Shown here: in pieces, positions 33,108 to 39,917 of the stretch
Numbering within the stretch: the stretch's first letter is position 1
Layout of the letters: each line of letters opens with the position of its first letter
NCBI GenBank assembly: GCA_900317475.1
Contig: ONGY01000015.1
Location: 2,452 to 44,379 of the forward strand
From: an uncultured Lachnospiraceae bacterium
GTDB lineage: Bacteria; Bacillota; Clostridia; Lachnospirales; Lachnospiraceae
Direction of reading: 5' to 3'
Length of the DNA: 41,928 nucleotides
The notes under the pieces: model-generated
What the model was told of the DNA's origin: nothing
The model's input: only the letters and a program-made list of their open reading frames with translations
Database searches by the model: none
Made by a program: the position numbers and the translations under genes

Positions 33108-35159
33108 TTATTCCGACAGTTCTTCCCATCGCTCATAAAGGCTCTCAAGCTCTGTATTGATTTTCTCTTTTTCCCGGGTCAGGTCATTCAGTTTTCCAAT
33201 GTTGGTGCAGTTTTCCGGAAGTGCCATTTCCTCATCAATGGCGGCGCTCCGCTGTTCAAGCTCGGAAATCCGGTCCTCGCATTTCTTAAGATCATTTTCC
33301 TTCTTGCGAAGCTTCGCCTGAAGCTCTTTCTGCGTCTTCCAGTCGAGCGCACCGCCGGAGCTCTCTTCCTGTACGGGAAGAGAAGAGCCTTTCTTCTGTG
33401 CGTTTCTGGCTGCGCCGGATTCCGTTCCGGACATCCCTGCGGCCCCATCTTTATTTCCCGCGCTTTCTTCGCCGCGGCCGGTTCCCGGAAGATCCTGCGC
33501 CGTACCGGCCGACAGCATCTTCGCACTCTCCTCGAGATAATGATCGTAGCAGCCAATAAAGCATTCCGGAGCCGGCTTCTCAGAATATCCCGGGAAATTC
33601 AGCAGCTTTCCGTCCGTGAGCGCCATGATGCGGGATGCTGTATGATTGATGAAATATCGGTCGTGGGAGACGTAAAGTACTGTCCCCGCATAGGAATTCA
33701 GTGCATTCTCAAGTACTTCCTTCGAGACCATATCAAGATGGTTCGTCGGCTCATCGAGGATCAGAAAATTCGCCTCGGAGAGCATGAGCTTGGCGAGGGA
33801 AACTCTGCCTTTCTCACCGCCCGACAGGTCGCCGATCTTCTTGAAGACATCCTCGCCGGTAAAGAGGAACTGGGCGAGGAGATTCCGGATCTGCGTGTTG
33901 TCCATGTCCGGATGGGCGTCCGAAATTTCCTCGAAGACCGTATTCTCATTGTTCAGGACATGGTGCTCCTGGTCGTAATATCCGATATGAACATTGACGC
34001 CCGTCCGGAGCGTTCCCCGGTCAGGCACGAGAAGCCCGTTGATGATTTTGAGGAGCGTCGTTTTTCCAGTGCCGTTTGCTCCGATGACAGCGACGTGTTC
34101 ACCTCTGGAAATGTCAAAACTGATTCCGGAGAACAATTTGTTGTCATCAAAGGACATGGCGAGGTCTTCCGCATGGAGAACATCGCGGCCGCTCGTGATA
34201 CATGGGCGCAGCTCAATGCGCATCTCGTCATCCACTTCCACAGGCTTTGCAGCCACCTCCATTTTATCCAGCATTTTCTCTCTGGATTCGGCGCGCCGGA
34301 TTGATTTCTCACGGTTGAACTGACGAAGCTTGCGGATAACCTCTTCCTGATGTTTGATTTCCGCCTGGTTATTCAGATATGCTTTCATCTGCGAGTCGCG
34401 CAGAACCTTTTTCTGTTCGGCGTAGGCAGAATAGTTCCCCGTAAAAACAGTTGCTCTCGTATTGTCGAGCTCGATGACCTTCGTCACAATCCGGTCGAGG
34501 AAATAACGGTCGTGCGAGACGATGAGAACGGCTCCCTTATAGGAGACAAGAAATCCCTCCAGCCACTGAATACTATTGATGTCAAGGTGGTTCGTCGGCT
34601 CGTCAAGCAGAATCAGATCGGGGCGCTCGAGCAGAAGTTTTCCGAGCGCGACCCGTGTCTTCTGACCGCCGGAGAGTGTCCCTATCTTCTGACTGCCGTC
34701 CTCCGCGGAGAATCCGAGGCCGTTCATGATGCCCTGCACCTCACCGCGGTAACCGTAGCCGTTCATGCTCTTGAATTTTGCCTGCAGGAGATTGTAGCGG
34801 TCGAGGAGTTCATTCAGTTCTTCTCCGCGGACACTGGCCATACGGTGCTCATAATCCGTGAGCTGATTTTCCATCGCGATGACATCCGCTTTGACACTCA
34901 GAAGCTCCTCATAGATTGTGTTCTCTGATGAGACATTCTGGATCTGCGCAAGATATCCGACCGTCAGACCGCGCTCGGTCACGACGGTACCGGAGTCGGG
35001 CTCCAGCTCACCCATGATGATTTTAAGAAGCGTCGATTTGCCGGCGCCGTTAATGCCGACCAGCGCGCACTTCTCGCCCTTTTCTATATGAAATGTAACG
35101 TCATTCAGAACCGGCTTTTCGAGAAAAGCCTTGCTGATATGGTGACAAGCAAGAATCAT
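33108..35159 (-). CDS. ABC-F family ATPase (translation-associated)
   Basis: The protein (683 residues) has two ABC domains in one chain and no membrane segments, which defines ABC-F. Walker A motifs are GINGAGKST (about 36) and GANGTGKTT (about 355); signatures are LSGGQKTRVALGKLLL and LSGGEKGRVSLAKLML; Walker B are LILLDEPTNHLD and FLILDEPTNHLD. The interdomain linker with YAEQKKVLRDSQMKAYL to KLRQFNREKSIRRAESR acts at the ribosomal E-site in known members. A low-complexity stretch (about 550-600) and a C-terminal coiled coil (about 605-680) make it Uup/YdiF-like. Housekeeping ABC-F roles are more likely than antibiotic resistance, but this cannot be settled here. The gene is convergent with icd (53 bases between stops). 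Confidence 0.9.
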   Translation of the reverse strand: MILACHHISKAFLEKPVLNDVTFHIEKGEKCALVGINGAGKSTLLKIIMGELEPDSGTVVTERGLTVGYLAQIQNVSSENTIYEELLSVKADVIAMENQLTDYEHRMASVRGEELNELLDRYNLLQAKFKSMNGYGYRGEVQGIMNGLGFSAEDGSQKIGTLSGGQKTRVALGKLLLERPDLILLDEPTNHLDINSIQWLEGFLVSYKGAVLIVSHDRYFLDRIVTKVIELDNTRATVFTGNYSAYAEQKKVLRDSQMKAYLNNQAEIKHQEEVIRKLRQFNREKSIRRAESREKMLDKMEVAAKPVEVDDEMRIELRPCITSGRDVLHAEDLAMSFDDNKLFSGISFDISRGEHVAVIGANGTGKTTLLKIINGLLVPDRGTLRTGVNVHIGYYDQEHHVLNNENTVFEEISDAHPDMDNTQIRNLLAQFLFTGEDVFKKIGDLSGGEKGRVSLAKLMLSEANFLILDEPTNHLDMVSKEVLENALNSYAGTVLYVSHDRYFINHTASRIMALTDGKLLNFPGYSEKPAPECFIGCYDHYLEESAKMLSAGTAQDLPGTGRGEESAGNKDGAAGMSGTESGAARNAQKKGSSLPVQEESSGGALDWKTQKELQAKLRKKENDLKKCEDRISELEQRSAAIDEEMALPENCTNIGKLNDLTREKEKINTELESLYERWEELSE

Positions 35160-35194
35160 GGAAACCTCACAATACGAAATTGTACAGCGTTTTA

Positions 35195-35223
35195 AGTTTA
35201 TCCTTCCAGACTTTCCACGTCAA
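35195..35223 (-). promoter_or_regulatory. Probable promoter of the ABC-F gene
   Basis: On the minus strand, TTGACG (35218-35223), 17 bases, TAAACT (35195-35200). Its -35 box directly abuts the -35 box of the divergent rex promoter, so a protein bound there could affect both. Confidence 0.4.
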
Positions 35224-35252
35224 TTGACACAAATTTAACAAATATTTATAAT
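35224..35252 (+). promoter_or_regulatory. rex promoter with candidate Rex operator
   Basis: Perfect consensus promoter: TTGACA (35224-35229), 17 bases, TATAAT (35247-35252). The 18-mer TTGACACAAATTTAACAA (35224-35241) matches the clostridial Rex site TTGTTAA-N4-TTAACAA at all seven bases of the right half and four of seven of the left half. This suggests that Rex represses its own gene when NADH is low. Confidence 0.68.
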
Positions 35253-35282
35253 TATAACAGTAAATTTACGGAGGGGATAACC

Positions 35283-35969
35283 TTGGAAGAGAAGGAAATA
35301 TCACAGGCCGTGATTGGCCGTCTTCCCAGATATTATCGATATCTTGGCGAACTCAAGATGAGCGGCGTGGATCGCATCTCTTCGCGTGAGCTGTCAAAAC
35401 TCATGCACGTCACGGCATCCCAGATTCGGCAGGATTTCAATAATTTCGGCGGATTTGGACAGCAGGGGTACGGATATAATGTCGGTTTTCTCTATGAGGA
35501 AATCGGCAAAATTCTCGGCCTCGACAATGACCACAATATGATTCTGATCGGCGCCGGGCATCTGGGACAGGCGCTGATCAATTATATGAATTTCCGGAAC
35601 CGCGGGTTCTTTTTCCGCGGAGCCTTTGACGTGAATCCGGACCTTTGGGGAAAGGAAGCCGGCGGCGTAAAAATTTATCCATGCGACGATGAGAAGATGA
35701 AAAAATTCATTGCCGACGAGAAGATTGATATTGCTGTTCTGTGCATTCCGAAGACCCAGGCCCCGGCCATCGCGGGGAAGCTTGTCTCGTATGGAATCCG
35801 CGGCATCTGGAATTTCGCGCATGTTGATCTGCCGGTTCCGGACGACGTACAGGTGGAGAATGTTCATCTGTCAGACAGTCTCATGAAGCTCTCCTATAAC
35901 CTTCGCCGTCACACCTCGGAGACCGCAAAAAACGGGAAGAAATCAGAAGACTGGGACCGGAATTTGTAA
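35283..35969 (+). CDS. rex: Redox-sensing transcriptional repressor Rex
   Basis: Rex (228 residues) binds DNA when NAD+ predominates and is released by NADH, adjusting fermentative gene expression. The N-terminal winged helix shows AVIGRLPRYYRYLGEL and ISSRELSKLMHVTASQIRQDFNNFGGFG; the Rossmann domain starts MILIGAGHLGQAL (GxGxxG at 90-95), and the C-terminal domain-swap helix is near LSDSLMKLSYNL. The start is TTG at 35283 with GGAGGGG 8 bases upstream. The NAD(P)HX repair gene follows after 32 bases, so NADH sensing and NADH repair are co-expressed. Confidence 0.95.
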   Translation: MEEKEISQAVIGRLPRYYRYLGELKMSGVDRISSRELSKLMHVTASQIRQDFNNFGGFGQQGYGYNVGFLYEEIGKILGLDNDHNMILIGAGHLGQALINYMNFRNRGFFFRGAFDVNPDLWGKEAGGVKIYPCDDEKMKKFIADEKIDIAVLCIPKTQAPAIAGKLVSYGIRGIWNFAHVDLPVPDDVQVENVHLSDSLMKLSYNLRRHTSETAKNGKKSEDWDRNL

Positions 35970-36001
35970 GCAGAGGCAAAGAGCAGGGAGAGCAGGAGCA
36001 A

Positions 36002-37630
36002 ATGGAATATCTTCTGACTGCATCTCAAAATGCGGAGGCAGACCGCTATACACAGGACAAGATCGGCATTCCGCAGCTTGTTCTCATGGAAAGAGCAGCG
36101 CTTTCGGTACGGGAGGAAATAGTGAAACTGGATCCTTCCGGCACCTTTAGCATACTCATTTACTGCGGCAGAGGAAACAACGGGGCGGACGGCCTCGCAC
36201 TCGGAAGACTGCTCGCAGAAGACGGCCGCAGCGTACAGATCTATCTGCTTTCCGAAGGAGGACAGATTTCTGCCGCGGCTGCAAAGCAGCTTTCCATCCT
36301 TCAGGCACTGCACATCCCCGTTCTTTCTTTTCCTTCGGAAGAGAAAGAGATGCCGGAAAACCCGGCCCGGACGATTATCGTCGATGCTCTTATCGGCATC
36401 GGTTTTCACGGGAAAATCAAAGCTCCTGCAGCCGAGGCAGTTTCTTCCATCCGGAAGCTCTCCGGTAAGGGGGCCTTCGTTCTGGCGGTTGATATGCCGA
36501 CCGGTGTAAATACAGACACCGGCGGGGCGGATGAGAATGCGGTCCGTGCAGACCTGACTGTTACATTTCAATATCGTAAGCGCGGACAGGTTCTGTACCC
36601 CGGAGCCTCTTACTGCGGAAAGACTGTTATTAAGAGTATCGGCATTGTCCCGCCGCCGGAATTTTCCGGAAAAGAAAAAGGGGACAATCTTGTTTTTACG
36701 ATGAAAAAAGAGGACCTGTCCGGGCTTCCTCCGCGTCCCGCGGACGGAAACAAGGGGACGTTCGGAAAGGTTCTCCTCCTGGCGGGAAGCCGCGGAATGG
36801 CCGGAGCATCCATTCTTGCGGCAGCGGCTGCACTGCACACCGGTGCCGGTATGGTTCGCGTTATAACGCCGGAGTCCAACCGGCAGATTCTGCAGGCACG
36901 TCTGCCGGAGGCAATGGTTTCCTGTTATCCGGACGACGATCCTGCATCCATTTCCAGGGATATAGAGATGTATGCTGACTGGGCGGACAGTTTTGCCGCA
37001 GGTCCCGGCCTTGGAACCGGACCCGCAGCGCGGACGATGCTCTGGACTTTTATGAAGGCTGTTTCCGCGGGGAGAGGCCCGCGGGTTCTTGTGCTGGATG
37101 CGGATGCGGTCCGTCTTGTTGCAAAGGACAATGAGCTTGCGGAAATGCTTGTGGATGAAAAGAGAAATTTCATTCCTGTGCTCACGCCGCATATCGGAGA
37201 ATTCGCCGCTCTCACAGGCACGGACATTCCGGAAATAAAGAAAGACCCGATCCGCCTCGGACAGGGCGCTGCCGACAGATTCCACTCGGTTCTGGTGCTG
37301 AAGGATGCAAGGACCTTTGTTTTTGCGCCGGAAGAGCTGAAAGAAACGTCCGGAGAGTGCGGCACCGGCGGGCAGCGGATCTTTCTAAACTCTCTCGGGA
37401 ATGACGGGATGGCAACAGCCGGCTCCGGAGATGTGCTGACGGGAATCATCAGCGGGCTTGCCCCGAGAGCCGGGACGGCTCTGAAGGCAGCCGTGTACGG
37501 TGTCCTGCTTCACGGGGCATCCGGAGACCTCGCGGCCGGAGAATGCGGGAGAGAGGGCATGACAGCCGTCGATATTGTTCATGCAGTCGGACCGGTTCTT
37601 TTATCCACTCATAGGAAGATGGGCTTATAA
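36002..37630 (+). CDS. nnr: Bifunctional NAD(P)HX epimerase / ADP-dependent NAD(P)HX dehydratase
   Basis: The 542-residue fusion repairs hydrated NADH and NADPH. The N-terminal YjeF_N epimerase domain (about 1-215) has CGRGNNGADGLALGRLL and VDALIGIGFHGKI, with MPTGVNTDTG. The C-terminal ADP-dependent dehydratase domain, a ribokinase-like fold (about 245-535), has NKGTFGKVLLLAGSRGMAGA, AGPGLGTG, LVLDADAVRL, TPHIGEFAALTG and GNDGMATAGSGDVLTGIISGL, the last being the nucleotide site. An AGGAG site precedes the ATG. In related genomes acpS often lies between rex and this gene; I do not see it here. Confidence 0.94.
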   Translation: MEYLLTASQNAEADRYTQDKIGIPQLVLMERAALSVREEIVKLDPSGTFSILIYCGRGNNGADGLALGRLLAEDGRSVQIYLLSEGGQISAAAAKQLSILQALHIPVLSFPSEEKEMPENPARTIIVDALIGIGFHGKIKAPAAEAVSSIRKLSGKGAFVLAVDMPTGVNTDTGGADENAVRADLTVTFQYRKRGQVLYPGASYCGKTVIKSIGIVPPPEFSGKEKGDNLVFTMKKEDLSGLPPRPADGNKGTFGKVLLLAGSRGMAGASILAAAAALHTGAGMVRVITPESNRQILQARLPEAMVSCYPDDDPASISRDIEMYADWADSFAAGPGLGTGPAARTMLWTFMKAVSAGRGPRVLVLDADAVRLVAKDNELAEMLVDEKRNFIPVLTPHIGEFAALTGTDIPEIKKDPIRLGQGAADRFHSVLVLKDARTFVFAPEELKETSGECGTGGQRIFLNSLGNDGMATAGSGDVLTGIISGLAPRAGTALKAAVYGVLLHGASGDLAAGECGREGMTAVDIVHAVGPVLLSTHRKMGL

Positions 37631-37664
37631 TACGTATCATATATTGTCACTGTTCATCACTTCT

Positions 37665-37736
37665 CCCGGTGCAGGGCGAAGGTTCGTGCATCGGGGGGCA
37701 GGATAAATAGTTTTTCTTTCAAAGAAAATTATTTTT
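37665..37736 (+). terminator. Possible weak terminator between nnr and alr
   Basis: Two structures: an imperfect 9-bp hairpin (CCCGGTGCA 37665-37673 with TGCATCGGG 37687-37695) that lacks a following T run, and an A/T-only palindrome TTTTCTTT-C-AAAGAAAA (37712-37728) followed by a T run. Either or both could end the rex-nnr unit, but neither is a strong terminator. Confidence 0.35.
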
Positions 37737-37751
37737 CTTTCGGAGTGGATT

Positions 37752-38960
37752 ATGATCGATCATTATAAAAGAATCTGGGCCGAAATCGATCTCGACGCCA
37801 TTCATGAGAATATGGAAAACATGCACAGGAATCTCCGTCCGGGCACGATGATGGCGGGTGTCATCAAGAAGGACGGCTACGGACACGGCGCAGTCCCGAT
37901 TGCGCGGGAAATCGAGCCGCTGCCGTATGTGTGGGGATACTGCACTGCTACCTTTGAAGAAGCGGATGAGCTTCGCCAGGGAGGCCTCAAAAAGCCGATT
38001 CTCCTCCTCGGGTACGTTTTCCCATACTGCTATGAGCGCCTTGCCGATGAGAACATCCGTCCTTCCGTATTCCGGGAGGATATGCTCGATGAGCTCTCGA
38101 AGACCGCCGTTCAGACCGGTAAGACCATCAAGATTTTTCTTGCCGTCGATACCGGCATGTCCCGGATCGGCATCCGTCCCGACGGGACCGGCCTTTCGTT
38201 TGTGAAGAAGGCCATGGACACAGAGGGAATTGAGGTCGAAGGAATTTTTACGCACTTTGCAAAGGCAGATGAGACGGATAAGAGCGCGGCTATGGAACAG
38301 CTCCGCAGGTTTTCCGATTTTACAGATGCCATCGAAAAAAAGCTCGGGAAAAAGATTCCGATTGTCACCTGCTCGAACAGCGCTGGAATTGTAGAGATTC
38401 CGGAGGCGAACAAAGACATGGTCCGTGCAGGCATCACGCTTTACGGACTCTGGCCGTCAAATGAAGTTTCCAGAAAAATTGTCTCTTTAAAGCCGGCGCT
38501 TTCACTCTACTCCTCCGTTGTTTATCTCAAGACGGTTCCTGCCGGAACAGCCGTGAGCTATGGCGGAACCTTTGTGACCAGCAAAGAGACGCGCATTGCC
38601 ACCATTTCGGCAGGATATGGAGACGGCTACCCGCGCGCACTCTCCAATAAGGGGACAACGGTGCTCATCCGCGGAAAACGATGCCCGATTCTCGGGAGAA
38701 TCTGCATGGATCAGTTCATGGCGGATGTGACAGATGTTCCGGAAGCTGCTCTCGGGGACAAGGTCACACTGATCGGAACCGACGGTGAGGAGACCATCAC
38801 AGCCGAAGAACTGGGCGATATTTCCGGAAAATTCAATTACGAGCTTGTCTGCGGGCTCGACAAGCGGATCCCGCGTGTTTATAAAAAAGGCGGGAAGGAA
38901 GTTTTCGCGCGGGACTATTTTCTTGAGGAGAAGGATCTCTTCGAGAAACAAGACGATTGA
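37752..38960 (+). CDS. alr: Alanine racemase
   Basis: Alr interconverts L- and D-alanine with PLP and supplies peptidoglycan precursors. The PLP lysine is K39 in GVIKKDGYGHGA (family usually KADAYGHG), and the catalytic tyrosine is Y289 in SAGYGDGYPRALSN. The substrate-contacting segments KIFLAVDTGMSRIGI, VTCSNSAGI, RAGITLYGLWPS and GRICMDQFMADVT are typical. Its 402 residues fit the family. A GGAGTGG site precedes the ATG. Confidence 0.95.
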   Translation: MIDHYKRIWAEIDLDAIHENMENMHRNLRPGTMMAGVIKKDGYGHGAVPIAREIEPLPYVWGYCTATFEEADELRQGGLKKPILLLGYVFPYCYERLADENIRPSVFREDMLDELSKTAVQTGKTIKIFLAVDTGMSRIGIRPDGTGLSFVKKAMDTEGIEVEGIFTHFAKADETDKSAAMEQLRRFSDFTDAIEKKLGKKIPIVTCSNSAGIVEIPEANKDMVRAGITLYGLWPSNEVSRKIVSLKPALSLYSSVVYLKTVPAGTAVSYGGTFVTSKETRIATISAGYGDGYPRALSNKGTTVLIRGKRCPILGRICMDQFMADVTDVPEAALGDKVTLIGTDGEETITAEELGDISGKFNYELVCGLDKRIPRVYKKGGKEVFARDYFLEEKDLFEKQDD

Positions 38961-38986
38961 TTTAGCCCTGTGCGCTGTGATAAGAT
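38957..38986 (+). promoter_or_regulatory. Promoter upstream of the YebC-family gene
   Basis: TTGATT (38957-38962), 18 bases, TAAGAT (38981-38986) with an upstream TGA giving an extended -10. The -35 box includes the alr stop codon. A hairpin, TGTTTCGGCGC with GCGCACGGAACA (about 38994-39022), lies in the resulting leader. Confidence 0.5.
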
Positions 38987-39053
38987 GAGGAATGTTTCGG
39001 CGCGCCGGAGCGCACGGAACAGTACTAAGTTTAAGTAAGATTGGAGTAAGGTC

Positions 39054-39791
39054 ATGTCAGGACATTCAAAATTCGCTAATATCAAGCATAAAAAGGAAAA
39101 GAACGATGCGGCAAAGGGAAAGATTTTCACCATTATCGGCCGTGAAATCGCTGTCGCTGTAAAAGAGGGCGGCCCCGACCCTGCAAATAACTTCAAGCTT
39201 GCACAGGTCGTCGCGAAGGCAAAGGCCAACAACGTCCCGAATGACACCATCGAGCGCGGCATTAAAAAAGCTGCCGGCGACACAGAGGGTGTAAATTATC
39301 AGGTCAACACCTATGAAGGATACGGCCCCGGCGGAGTCGCTATCATTGTCGATACACTGACCGATAATCCGAACCGTACGGCTTCCGATGTGCGCTCTGC
39401 ATTTACCAAGGGCGGCGGAAATGTCGGCACGCCCGGATGTGTTTCCTTTATGTTCGACAAGAAGGGACAGATCATCATCGACAAAGAAGCAACCGATATG
39501 AGTGCGGATGATCTCATGATGCTCGCTCTCGACGCCGGTGCAGATGACTTCAACGAAGAGGACGACAGCTATGAAATTCTCACCTCACCCGAGGCCTTCG
39601 AAGAAGTGACAAAGGCTCTGGAGAAGGCGGGAATCGAGACGGCTTCTGCTGAAGTTACCATGATTCCGCAGAATTATGTATCTCTTCCGGAAGATCATGT
39701 AAAGGGAATGCGCAGAATTCTCGATAATCTTGATAACTGTGATGATGTCCAGAACGTCTATACGAACTGGGACGAACCGGACGAAGAATAA
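39054..39791 (+). CDS. YebC/TACO1-family protein
   Basis: The 245-residue protein is a full-length YebC/PmpR family member: MSGHSKFANIKHKKEKNDAAKGK at the start, then NVPNDTIERGIKKA, YEGYGPGGVAIIVDTLTDNPNRTASDVR and GCVSFMFDKKG. Members have been described as transcription regulators and as translation factors that relieve ribosome stalling at proline runs; sequence does not decide which. A GGAG site precedes the ATG and a strong terminator follows. Confidence 0.92.
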   Translation: MSGHSKFANIKHKKEKNDAAKGKIFTIIGREIAVAVKEGGPDPANNFKLAQVVAKAKANNVPNDTIERGIKKAAGDTEGVNYQVNTYEGYGPGGVAIIVDTLTDNPNRTASDVRSAFTKGGGNVGTPGCVSFMFDKKGQIIIDKEATDMSADDLMMLALDAGADDFNEEDDSYEILTSPEAFEEVTKALEKAGIETASAEVTMIPQNYVSLPEDHVKGMRRILDNLDNCDDVQNVYTNWDEPDEE

Positions 39792-39831
39792 TTTTTTCGT
39801 CCGAATTGTGCAGGCGCGAGCCTGACCTTAG

Positions 39832-39872
39832 CCGGATCCTCGTGCGATTATCGCACAGGGTCCGGTTTTTTC
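39832..39872 (+). terminator. Terminator after the YebC-family gene
   Basis: CCGGATCC...GTGCGAT pairs with CGCAC...GGGTCCGG, followed by six T residues. A TATAAT at 39875-39880 directly after it may be the -10 box of the ftsK promoter, but the -35 position shows no good match. Confidence 0.88.
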
Positions 39873-39917
39873 GGTATAATCGTATCTGGTTCCATGAAAT
39901 AGAAAACCGGAGGATCA

